NCBI GenBank assembly: GCA_023627715.1
Contig: JAMAHW010000055.1
Coordinates: 124,001-188,000 of the forward strand
Direction of reading: 5' to 3'
DNA from: Periconia sp. R9002
Lineage: Eukaryota; Ascomycota; Dothideomycetes; Pleosporales; Periconiaceae
Length of the DNA: 64,000 bases
Part shown: in pieces, positions 47,686 through 57,888 of the stretch
Layout: each line of letters opens with the position of its first letter
How positions within the stretch are numbered: position 1 is the first letter of the stretch
The notes under the pieces: model-generated
Databases searched by the model: none
What the model was told of the DNA's origin: nothing
The model's input: only the letters and a program-made list of their open reading frames with translations
Program-made: the position numbers and the translations under genes

Positions 47686-48447
47686 ATGGAACTAGTATCT
47701 ACCTCCAGCTGCTCAGTCCGCGAGTGCAGCCAAATGTAAGCTTTTTCTGATGACAATAGGTAGCTAGCTAAATGAAGGCGCAGCACTGTCCGTAACCAGA
47801 GGGAATCGCCGTTGTTACGGTTGCCGCAGGAAATCCGGGACATGATATACGAACTTCTGTTTGAAGTTCAATGTGGTCACTACCTGTCGAAAGAATACCA
47901 CAAAAATGAGAAAGTTCGCATGGAAGTGCCCCGGAACCATCTGGCTTTGCTATCCACATGTCGGCAGACCCACCAAGATACGCACTCATTACCCTTCGAA
48001 CTCAACAGTCTCGATTTCCGCAAAGCCACTCCGTTCGAAAAGTTGATTGAATTCTTTCAACGTCTTACCGAAAACCAACGCGCTCTAGTGACAGAGCTAC
48101 AATTCGGTATTCAAGAGCTGCAGGTGTGGAACTGGAAAGCACGGCGAGGCTGCCCTCGTCTTCTTGGACACAACCTCTTTATCCAAACGCGGCCAGCGAT
48201 TATCCAAAAGTTCATTCACGAGCTTGATTCTCTCCTCTTGAATCTTGAGATAATTGCGTTTGAGATGCACGACGCCACCCCATTGTATCCAGAAATCGGA
48301 AAATCCTGGCTACTGCAGGGTGTATTGCAAGATTGGGCAACGCTCACTTATGCTAATGAAAGATTTGAAGTCTGGATTTTGGAAATGTGCTGGTGTGCAT
48401 GGCATCCTTGTTACGAATGCTTCGAATCAAGATTCGGCATTCATTGA
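47686..48447 (+). CDS. DUF7730-type (F-box-like) protein, two exons
   Basis: Exon 1 47686-47735, intron 47736-47777 (42 bp, GTAAGC...GAAG), exon 2 47778-48447; 239 residues. The join makes MRSTVRNQRESPLLRLPQEIRDM, restoring the typical (N/S)QRESPLLRLP lead-in, which supports the short intron and non-pyrimidine acceptor. Markers: LPQEIRDMIYELLF and, about 50 residues later, LLSTCRQTHQDT. The C-terminus has a Trp/Cys-rich segment (EMCWCAWHPCYECFE) not seen in the other local copies. The frame is intact, so the gene may be functional. Function is unknown. Confidence 0.72.
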
Positions 48448-48659
48448 TGCACGTATAATGTTAGTTAGACTGCGAAATCTTGCGTGTCGAACCTCTTGCT
48501 ATCCACGAGAAGCGTTCCAAATGTATACATTGCACATTGAGAAACCGACTCCATACCACGCTTGCCGCAATGCGTAACTTTGGCGGATGTGGCACAGATA
48601 ATATGGTTTATCTGCATAAGTTATCGCGCTTTTGCAAATGATCAATGTTCATATGTATC

Positions 48660-51100
48660 AGCTTGCCTGCCAGACAAGGAAGGTCCGTTTATCCAATTAA
48701 AGAATGGGGCACTTAAACAAGATGAGTTGAAGAGAAATCCATTGCATTGGGCACTGCTACGGGGAAAAGAGAGCCTTGTGAGATGTTGCTAACGAGAGCA
48801 CGACGTCCGAGGGCGAATGTGAATGCGGTAGACAGTAGAGGGAGGACGAGTTTGCATATGGCCGCGATCCACGGGAGGAACGATATGGCAGAGCTGTTGT
48901 TGAAGCATGGGGCGGATCCTAGGGTGAAGAGTGACTGGGATTGGACATCATTGCGTAACTCGTGTGCGAATGAGAGCGTAAAGCTTGCGAAATTGTTATA
49001 TGGAAGAACACCGCTGCATGTTGCGGCGCAGACAGGGCATGAGGAAGTTGTTATGTGTTTGCTGGAGAGGGAGGATGTTGACAGGACAGCCAGAGACATT
49101 TTTAGGATTACGCCGTTTTTGACAGCGGCACAAAAAAAGAGGAAGGACATCGTCAAGCTTCTCGCCCCATCCAACCCAATGGACACTTTGTCGCAACATG
49201 CCCTGGGTGCGTGTAAAGGATTCAATGCGACAATAGTAGACTTTGGCAATTCATCCGGTCAAAATCGAGTCTCGAAGAAAAGTGTATTCGATATGGCTTC
49301 ACACACAATTAATATTGACGGAACTGAACCCTGGCGCTACATATTTTGTACCAGCGCGATCTGGCGAACCAACAGGAACCAGCATATAACATCCTACCGG
49401 AAAATAATGAGCGCACCGACTTCAGGTGGATACGTCTTCCAACCAACAAAATAAATTGGGTCGAAGTCCTCCTTGCTAAGGCATTGATGGAAGAGGGTGC
49501 AGATGATGTGCAAGGCTACTTGGATAGTAACTAAGTTAGTTACGTTATTAGCATGGAGGGAAACTAGCACATTCTCGCTTCATGACACCTACATGCCGAA
49601 CTACTCCACGTGCACAAAAATCCGCAGATGACGAGCTTTCCGACAATATTATCACAGACAGCTTTCGAAACGATATAGAATCTAAGGCCGGTCGGACAGC
49701 GACATTCGGGCGGAAAGACCCTTCACAGCGAGTTTCCAACAGCAACATCATTGATCTTTTTCTGTATACCTGCACTACGAAACAGACCGCCGTCGCCGTG
49801 AAATGCAGAGCGCTATTGAGCGAGCTGAATCGCTAAAAAAATCTCACATGCTCAATGAGATGCGGAATCATCCGAAAACGTATGATGAGATGCTGGTTCG
49901 AACATATTTTATCACGCAAAACGCCTCTCTTCTCGTCCGCCGCACCTTGGACTAATCCTTCTACCACAACATTGATACCCAAGCTTGCGACCGGGATCAG
50001 GTAATATACCGCTACTAGTTGAAGAAGTGGGAAGCAGACCCCAAGATTTTTATGGTCGATCAGCTATGGATGTGGACACTAGGCAAAGATCTAATCGTCA
50101 CCAGCTTTCCGCAGGGCTGGGACCAGAAAAAGAACGATCCCGTGAACGTCCTCGAAAACATAATTGAGGGCATCGATTCCAGGCATTGAGAACCAGTACG
50201 CGCCGTCCATGATCTAGCCGTGACCATCACCAACTGCTGCTTAGCTGCGTACGACCGCCTGTGTGGAGGTGACAACTCATTCAATCCTTCAATATGTTCG
50301 AGTCGACTATAGGCACCGCGACCGACTGCGAGAGAATTCTATTAAAGTAACTCAGCATCGCCTCGCAACAAGCATCGGCGTGGCTACGACAACACCAGCG
50401 CCCAGATCACACACTCGAGGGCGGCACGAAGCCTCTTCAACCCGATTACCCTAGTCCGAACCCACGATTCGTCGATACGATCCTCGACATTAGTTAGGAA
50501 ACCCAGCTTCTTGCCGAAGCAAAAGATATCCGTGATGAGATGAACATGATCCTCACAATTCTCGACACCCAACGACAAATTCTTCCTGAACTTGAGACAA
50601 TTCTTGTTAATATATCCAGGAAGCGGCATGAAAACCACCAGAGCCTAAAGGAACAATTACGAGACCAGCTAGGGAATACCGAGATGCGGTTGAAGGAAAT
50701 ATGTAGGATGGACAAACAGGCGGAGCGCGTCTACAGACCCGTCATCGACCTACTCGACCTTAAGCAGAAACAGGACGCGAACGCGTTCGAGGGCCGCATG
50801 GCCCGGAACCAAGCCGAGAGTACCGCGCGCCAGAATCAAATCATCATGGTATTCACCATCGTCACCATTATCTTCCTACCCCTCAACTTTATTGCCGCCG
50901 TTTTTGCCATCAACTTCCGCGAATTTCCTCGTGACCCCAATCAAAATGGCGCGCTACCTCTCGCATACGTGTCCAAGCATATGTTCGGCATCGGTTTCGC
51001 GATCTCAGTGCCGATGATCGTCATTGCGCTTTCACTGGATGCGATAGGCAAGTTGTCTGGGGAAATGAAGAGAGCCTGGGGAGAAGGATGGCTTGGATGA
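48660..51100 (+). pseudogene. Decayed ankyrin-repeat/CorA-like membrane protein gene
   Basis: Pieces of one known fungal protein type occur in the correct order but in shifting frames. Ankyrin repeats: NPLHWALLRGKESLV, then GRTSLHMAAIHGRNDMAELL, GRTPLHVAAQTGHEEVV and RITPFLTAAQK. Next: CKGFNATIVDFG and RVSKKSVFD (about 49210-49300), DFRWIRLPTNKINWVE (about 49424), HPKTYDEMLVRTYF...LLVRRTLD-stop-SFYHNIDT (49871-49975), MVDQLWMWTLGKDLIVTSFP (about 50050). Last, an intact 3' block 50540-51100 has KQAERVYRPVIDLLDLKQKQ, two TM segments and FAINFREFP. At least four frameshifts and several in-frame stops exclude expression of a full protein. The stop in RRTLD-stop-SFYHN fits a Gln CAA changed to TAA. 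The terminal CorA-like block could still be translated alone (186 residues) but has no supporting start context. Confidence 0.8.
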
Positions 51101-51322
51101 CAAGCGACTCTCGCGTATGCCTTCCCATAAGTCATGATTGATGCGATATGCGCTCTATGACACCACCTTTCTCATTTTGGCATCTTTCACAGACCTTGTT
51201 GCTTCTCCTACCTTGTTTAAAGGGCGCTGTTCCCCTCGCATGACGAAACCAAGTATCTTTCACTGACGCTAACCTGCCTCCAATCCTACTTAAATGGCGC
51301 GGCCTCTCCACGTAACAATTTC

Positions 51323-52141
51323 ATGCATTCTCATCACCAGTTCCGTCTATTCAGCTTCGAGCACTTTCAAAACTTCAGTCTATCTGTTTCGGACAGCCCC
51401 AAAGACATCAAAATGCACAATCTCTCCACTTTGCTAACTACACTGCCGGAGGTGGACCCTAATAGCCAACCAACACCAACTACCACCACACCCAAACCAC
51501 AGAATCCTCTCACAGGGGCAGACGACAACACCACAAGAACGGCCCACCCAAAACCCACTACAGAAGAGCCAGGGGAGAACGTGGCCGTCCCTAAACCACC
51601 CTTCCTACGCCTACCCCCTGAAGTCCGCAACCACATCTACGAGTTGGTATTGGGCAACACAATATACATGGTCGCCCCATCCGCCTACTGCTACAATCCC
51701 AGCCAGCCTCCAACAAACCATCTCTCCCTCCTCCACGTCTGCCGCCAAATCCACGCCGAGACGCGCGATCTCCCGTTCCTGCTCAACCACTTCGACATCA
51801 GCATGCCGGACGGTAACCCTCGTCTCGCGACACACCGCACGCTCGCCATATTCGCCGCCGTGTTTTCCGAACGGCAGCGCACATGCATCAGGAACCTCAC
51901 GATGCCGACGTGGCGCGCCGGGATCGTGGCGACGGATGGTGGGCTTGTGACGCTCCCACCCGGCATGAACCCGAGCAAGTACGAAGATGTGTTTCGAGCT
52001 AGGGCGGGTACGAGGACGCCTCTCAACGAGGTCTTTCCCGGTGTGAACACTCGTGCTATACAATCTCTATACGATGATGCGGACAGAGACGCAGATGTAT
52101 ATACTCTACGACTCCCTGACGTACCTACAATACAATACTAG
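51323..52141 (+). CDS. DUF7730-type (F-box-like) protein with Pro/Thr-rich N-terminus
   Basis: Intact single exon, 272 residues from 51323, or 242 from the inner ATG at 51413 (MHNLSTLL). The inner start looks more natural because the first 30 residues are unlike family N-termini. A Thr/Pro/Asn-rich disordered stretch precedes FLRLPPEVRNHIYELVLG, the family LPPEVRN.IYE motif, followed by LLHVCRQIHAETRDLPF. The C-terminus ends with a short acidic region. No TM or signal peptide. Base composition is more GC-rich than the neighbouring relics, in keeping with an active gene. Function is unknown. It lies 220 bp after the ankyrin-CorA relic. Confidence 0.8.
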   Translation: MHSHHQFRLFSFEHFQNFSLSVSDSPKDIKMHNLSTLLTTLPEVDPNSQPTPTTTTPKPQNPLTGADDNTTRTAHPKPTTEEPGENVAVPKPPFLRLPPEVRNHIYELVLGNTIYMVAPSAYCYNPSQPPTNHLSLLHVCRQIHAETRDLPFLLNHFDISMPDGNPRLATHRTLAIFAAVFSERQRTCIRNLTMPTWRAGIVATDGGLVTLPPGMNPSKYEDVFRARAGTRTPLNEVFPGVNTRAIQSLYDDADRDADVYTLRLPDVPTIQY

Positions 52142-52994
52142 TGTTTGCAATATATGTTAGAAAGGAATAAGTAGGACTAGTGCAATCGGTTTATAACCGG
52201 ACAGAGGTTTGAACGACGTCTAGGAATGGCTTAACATACCCACACACCAGCAACCGCCAGAAGGGCAGACACTTATCGTGACTCCCGCGCACCAACAAGC
52301 GCCAAAATTGGTCGAGTTGACGGTGATGCTCACGCACAAACAAGCGCCAAAATGGCTGGACCAGCTGGAATGAGCCCGAAAGAGTATGAAGAAGCCTGGA
52401 GAGAAAGATGAGGGGTGCAACACGAAGGGGGTTTTTTTTATTACAGTGTTTATACGATTCTCTTTGAGCGGAATATATCTGTCGAAAGAAGATATACGCA
52501 GGACGGACAGGAAATTCACGACGACGTTTCAACAACGGTTTAATACCCCACCCCCGATGGCCAATCAATTACGATTCAGAGGGGACAGAGGGAGAGGGTT
52601 GTTTAGGTATCAAAAGTAATGGATTGGAGTATATAAACCAACTGTGTTCAAGATTTATGACTGGAACAACGACCGGTATCACTCACGTTCGCGATTGCGA
52701 AAACGAACATGGGGAAGCCTAGCCACGATGAAATGCCTCATATATAAAAAAGAAGGATAAGAGGGGTGGGTTGGGTAGCTGGGAAGAGAATTAGGGCGAG
52801 TGAGGAGGAGATTTATATGTGCCTGAGATTTCATGTATTTGCTAGCAACCTAGGTATTCAGTAAGCAAGCAATCAACACACACACACACACAGAGAGAGA
52901 TAGTGTGTGCGTGATTCTAACGATATTCAGGTAATCAGGTGCCATTGAAAACGTCACGCGACCCATCAACAGCAACCAAAAACTGCATCTTCAA
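52142..52994. other. Spacer with minisatellite and microsatellite
   Basis: No gene. It contains a 45-bp minisatellite (separate entry), a long T run near 52431 and a CA/GA microsatellite at about 52878-52904. Confidence 0.6.
52245..52360. repeat. 45-bp degenerate minisatellite, about 2.6 copies
   Basis: Units begin at 52245, 52290 and 52335, each containing CAMCAA.CGCCARAA followed by a more diverged half. On the minus strand each unit reads FWRL(L/F)V in one frame, but no gene is apparent. Confidence 0.75.
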
Positions 52995-53557
52995 CATGTC
53001 ATCCCCCCCAAAAAACGCCGCGTCGAACCCACCATCTCCCCCCAACCCCACAGTCCCCTCCTCCGTCTCCCCAGCAAACTCCGCAACCGCATCTACGCCC
53101 CTTTCCTACAACACTCAACGCCCATCCGGATCTGCTTCACGACGCCCAGGGCTTACGAATTTGGTGTTCCATGCCACAGGCCGAAACACATACTTAGGAG
53201 CGACGTGCCGCGACACTTTCTCAGCCTCCAGGCAGGTAGATGTGGAAATGCAGTGATTAGCGTTCGCGTTGAATGTTTTCGATATTAATGACCGCACCAT
53301 CAAGCCGTTTGCGGAGTGTGTGCCGTTGAGGCAGCGCTGCGCGGTGGAGGAGTTCGTATGTGGTGATTCGTTTCGAAACGGTGGATGTGTATCCTGCTTC
53401 TTACGAGGAAAGGGATGTGACGATGGATTCTAGTAAGGCGTCGTTTTACGTTTGGACTCTCATGAGGAGGCTGGGCGAAGTGTTTCCAGGGCTGAGAAGG
53501 GTGATGTTGCAAAGGTGGATGTCGGAGAAGATGGTGTTTGGATGTAATGTTGCTTAA
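52995..53557 (+). pseudogene. DUF7730-type protein relic
   Basis: Family pattern spread over several frames: LRLPSKLRNRIYAPF in one, VDVEMQ-stop-LAFALNVFDINDRTIKPF in the next, then RFETVDVYPASYEERD and LGEVFPGLRRVML in a third. An in-frame stop follows VDVEMQ, and the two frame changes have no splice sites. The short frame starting MSSPPKNAASNPPSPP (about 52995) uses the wrong phase for the LP..LRNRIY motif, so it is not the protein. This is the fifth and most GC-rich copy of the local DUF7730 group. Confidence 0.72.
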
Positions 53558-53633
53558 TATTGAGTGGGGGTCTGAGGAGTGCTGTTATGCTGAGTGCGCG
53601 TAATAGGTAGTGGTGGTGGGAATCCTTTGCCAA

Positions 53634-55224
53634 CTACGACTCTGACGAGCGGAGGAAGACTATATTCTTGGTCACCTCGACCTCCCTCCTCTTCTCGAAC
53701 AGATTCCACACGTTCCACACCAGCACGACGAGTACCGTGAAGGGTATCGTGATGGCCCAGTACTGCCAGAAGGAATGCGCAACGACGACCGTGTTGGTCG
53801 CGGTTTCAAAGTTGAAGAAGTTCATGCCGAAGATGGAAGCGACGAGCGCGCCGGGGAGGAAGAGCAGCGTGACGTAGGCGATGGTGCGCATGGGTATGCT
53901 GTCACTGCGCACGGCTTGCGCGATCTGGAGATTGACCTTTGCTAGTTCGCCTTGATTTTTGCTGTTGATTTGGGAGAGGACGGTGTAGAGCTGCGTACGT
54001 GGGTCAGTGATGAGATGGCTGGAAGTGTGTGGGGAAGGAGCTACGGACTACGTTGTTGAGGTTCTCGATGCGCTTCTGCACGCAGTCGGTTTGGTGCTCG
54101 TAGATTTTGGATTGTAGGATGCGATCTGAAAGACGCTGTCTCCACTCATCTTCGTTCTTGATGACCGCTGCAACTCTCTCGTTCTTGTACTCCGATACTT
54201 TGATCTCGGCCAGCGTGGAAGACAACCTCTCTGCGACCTGCGTCATGTACTGGAACCTGCGCCTCAGAAACGCCATATTGGTAAGGGACCGATTCGCCAC
54301 CGTCGTCGCATTCTGAAAATCTTCCAGGCTCCAATTCCACACGGCGGTGTGGCTGATTGTGTGGAAATAAGGAAGGTTGGAGAGGCCCGTTTGCTGCTCG
54401 TAACGGTAGAATTCTTCTTCGCAGGGGATGCGTAGTCGTTCGTTAAGGAGGATGGTGGTCATGTGCAGCAAGATCTCGGGCAGCATCAAAGGGTGTGCGA
54501 GGAAGCGCGAACAGGACTGGATGTGGCCGGTGAAGTCGTGCAAGTCTTCGTCTTGTAGGCCTTCGACGAAAGCGGTCGTACGGCCGGTCAGGGGGTCCCA
54601 AGTGATGGCTGCCGACCATACGGAATTGGCTGCTGTCACTGAACCGTGGCCGGTGCGCATGGCGTGAGCTATGGAGCGTGTCAGTCCTGGGATTCACATG
54701 AGATGGTAAAGGTCATACTGATTCTCGAGATGTTGCCATCCTCATCCTTGTACACTCTGCTTGTCACAGCATTGCAGTGAATCCCAGAAGTCGTCCGTAA
54801 ATGGTAATACTGCGTCGGTAGGGCCAATTTTCTCATGATATCCTTGAAATGATCGATTCCAAACGGAACGCATTCATGTGGCCTATGTCGAAAGCCATCG
54901 ATTGTATGTTGGGCGATCCTTCCCAGGTAAGCATATCAATCAACCAGTGCCCAGGCTACCTCACAGAATATCAAAACCAGGAGACGTGACAAGGGCCTGT
55001 CCGTGTTCTTAGTCATAACCTACAGCGCATGCACTGTAAAAGCTCACCCGTCCAAACACCCACTCGTTAACCTCTGCAAGGCTGATTCGCTTCGCCTCGA
55101 CTTCAGCATGCTGGTCGCTATCACGTTCGACAATGTAGTAATTCCATTTCTCCGGCATGTACCCTTTTACATCAACAGTAGGCAACTGGGCTTCATACCA
55201 CGAATCGAACGGGTTCGTATTCAT
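53634..55224 (-). CDS. CorA-like divalent-metal transporter family protein, one in-frame stop in model
   Basis: Minus-strand exons proposed: 55224-55048, 54959-54719, 54668-54052, 53990-53634. Phases agree throughout, and the introns of 50, 61 and 88 bp carry branch sites (ctgac). The start MNTNPFDSWYEAQLP is typical of this fungal group. A long cytoplasmic coiled region follows (YMTQVAERLSSTLAEIKV, KRIENLNN). Near the end are two TM segments with FGMNFF, the CorA GMN motif that forms the pore entrance in metal channels. About 463 codons in all. A single TGA (54938-54936) lies in the second exon, in a segment otherwise continuous with the gene. Either the gene is newly broken (CGA to TGA would suffice) or the exon 1/2 junction is wrong. 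The transported ion, if any, cannot be inferred; fungal relatives of this type are mostly uncharacterised. Confidence 0.62.
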
Positions 55225-55745
55225 GGTGAGTCAGTACCTAGAAGTGAAGTAAAGGAGAGAAGGCTGTATACCGTAGAGCGAATGCTACTGTGTATCTATG
55301 TACTGTACAAGTCGGTCAGTCACGCGGGACTAACCTTCGCCTAGTGAATCGTATATGCAAGGCGTGTGGGAGCAGCCCTGCGTTGTGCTGAACAAGGTGG
55401 ACTAGCAGCCTCGGCTGAGAAGTCAGGCGTGAACGTGGGGGGCTATGGGTATGTACAGTAGCATCCCGTATTACTTTTGCTGTTGTAAAGATGTTTTGCT
55501 CTTCCTTTGTTTCCCAATTGATTCGATTCCATTCGTGTTTATGATACTTCGTCGTCATCATGTGACCATGCCATAACCTTACATACATACATTCACCGAT
55601 TTTCTGATCGATGGAAAGGAGAGAGGGGAGATCGTTCCTTACATGCACCATTTGACTGCATTCATATCTACCAAACAGATCTACCACAGCGGAGCCGCAT
55701 TCCCAGCATGCAAAAAACCCGGCCATCCGTCCGTCTGTTCGTCAT
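55225..55745. other. Intergenic spacer
   Basis: 521 bp between two minus-strand genes: the AAT 3' UTR and the promoter of the CorA-like gene. Nothing else is seen. Confidence 0.55.
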
Positions 55746-57063
55746 CTACGCCTCCCTAACCGCCTTATCCACCGCCTTGGCAAAGTACTCGACGTTGTTC
55801 GTATTCAAGCCGGCCATGGAGATGCGACCATTCTTGGTCATGTAGACGTGCGAGTCCTCGCGGAGCTTCAGGACCTGGGCCTCGGTCAGGCCGGTAAAGC
55901 TAAACATGCCGATCTGGTCGGTGATGTGGTTCCAGGTGCCGGGGGTGCCGAGCTCCTCGAGCTTGCCGCGGAGGGCCTTGCGCATCTCCTTGATGCGGCC
56001 GGACATGGTCTGGAGGTCCTGCTCCCACTGCGCGAAGAGTTCCGGGTCGTTGAGGACCTTGGAGGCGATGCGGGCGCCATAGGCGGGCGGGTTGGAGATT
56101 TCGGAGCGCTGCAGAATGGCGAGTTGCGAGGCGACGCGGGACACGGTCGAGGTGGCGTCCGACGAGGGCGAGGTGACGAAGTGGAAGCAGCCTGCGCGCT
56201 CACCGTAGAGGCCAAAGTTCTTGGCGTACGACTGCGCGATGCAGAGCTCGAAGCCCTGCTCGACGAAGTAGCGGATGGCCCAGCCGTCGCGGGCAAGGTC
56301 ACCCGAGGCGAAGCCCTGGTAGGCGGTGTCGAAGAAGGGGAAGTGCTTCTTCTGCTTGATCAGCTCGGCGAGCTTCTTCCACTGCTCCTGTGTGGGGTCG
56401 ACGCCCGTGGGATTGTGGGCGCATGCGTGGAGCACGATGATGCTGCCCTCGTCGGCGTTCTGGATCTTGTTGACCATGCCATCAAAGTCCAGGCCGCGGG
56501 TGTCCTTGTGGAAGTAAGGGTATGTCTTGTAGGGCAGGCCGACGTTGGAGAAGATCTGGAAGTGGTTCGGCCATGTGGGGTCGGAGAAGTAGGCGGTGCG
56601 CTGTGTATTTGGTTTGTAGAACTTGGAGAGGAAGAGGGCGCCCAGGTGGACGGCACCGGTCCCTGAGACGGTCTGCAAGCTGGTGACGCGTTTTTCCTTG
56701 AGGGCGGGGCTGTCTCGGCCGAGAATCAGCTTCTGGGAGGCGGATGTGAAGTCTGCGAGGCCGGTGATGGGCAGGTACTCGTGGTTGAGGTTGGGGTCGC
56801 TGCGGATGAGGTCATCGGCCTGGTTGTCATGTCCATTAGCTTGCTTGTCGGGGGATGTGAATGTGGGGTGGGATTGGGAGGTGGGTGTGCACCTTCTTGA
56901 CTACAGGCAGCACCCAGGGCTTTGCGTTGTTGTCTCTGTAGGCTCCAATGCCCAGATCGACCTTGTTTGGACTGTCATCGCGGCGGTATGCAGCAGCCAG
57001 GCCAAAGAGCGGGTCTTCGGGGGCCTGGGGGACGGTGTCGGCGGTGAAGGAAGTGGCAGCCAT
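55746..57063 (-). CDS. Aspartate aminotransferase (PLP-dependent)
   Basis: Exons 57063-56893 and 56819-55746 (73-bp intron); 414 residues. It interconverts aspartate + 2-oxoglutarate and oxaloacetate + glutamate. Class I aminotransferase marks in order: PLFGLAAAYRRD and KVDLGIGAYRD near the start, TGAVHLGALFL, WPNHFQIF, HACAHNPTGVDPT (PLP pyridine and phosphate contacts), FFDTAYQGFASGD, SYAKNFGLYGERAG (Schiff-base Lys), and a C-terminal RISMAGLN with the substrate-carboxylate Arg. Length equals cytosolic and mature mitochondrial forms. The start MAATSFTADTV lacks a clear import signal, suggesting a cytosolic enzyme. In-frame ATGs at 57207 and 57240 would add a 48- or 59-residue Ser/Pro/Asn-rich leader (see findings). 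No peroxisomal SKL-type end. Confidence 0.95.
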
Positions 57064-57888
57064 TGGGGCGAGGTGTTGTGAGATTTGAGAGAGGCGATTA
57101 TGAGGATGAGAGGAGGGCGAAGTAGAGGGAGGGGATAAGGATGCGGAGGGTGATACGGAAGAGTTGTTGGGGGTCTTGGTGTTGTCGGGAGGTGCAGCAG
57201 CAGGCATGGTTTTTTGTTTCGAAGCTCCCAATACGTGCATGCACTCCTCTTAGGTAGTTACCTATTGGAATAATAATCACCTCACCGCCCTCACCTCAGC
57301 TGCCTTTCCTTGTTACTCACTGAGACTCACTCACGCCAGCAAACGGCCGAGTCGAGTGACACTAAAACCCCGCAAAATGATCCGATCAAGGCGTCAGAGG
57401 TCGCGGGGGCCCCCATGCACCACCGTGTGGGTCGGCGATGCGATGCTTCTCTGGGGTCCGACACAACGAGGAGAGGTGTCAACAACTACCTACAGCAATA
57501 TACACGCACGGAAAATATGCGGACAAAAGGGTATGCACACCCAGGGCCGATGGATCCAGAGGTACTTATGTCGCCGACTGCCCTCATCATGAGCTCCACT
57601 GAGCCGAGGTGCACATGTCTCAGCTACCTAGGTAGTAGCTTGGATTGATACAACCCATCTGTGAATGCTCGGCACGTTTCACGTCCTGGCAGCAATATCA
57701 ATACATCCCATGAGCATGTGCTTCCTCCGTATCAGGGTCGGAGAAATGACGCACGTCGGCTGTCGGCAAAACCTGGCCTTGTGTGGGGAAAAGTACCACC
57801 GACGTTGCCAACGCGCGTTTCTTCAACCACATCACATGAATAACATCTCCATGTACATAATACACGTTTATAGTCAGCCGTCTATTCA
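57064..57888. other. Spacer between UFE1 and aspartate aminotransferase
   Basis: 825 bp holding the aminotransferase leader (first ~180 bp, with upstream in-frame ATGs) and the UFE1 3' flank. No further gene. Confidence 0.6.

Noticed and set aside
55848..56666. Plus-strand 272-codon frame over aspartate aminotransferase
   Set aside because: Antisense of a GC-rich third-position-biased gene; composition is Gly/Ala/Val/Glu-rich with no motif.
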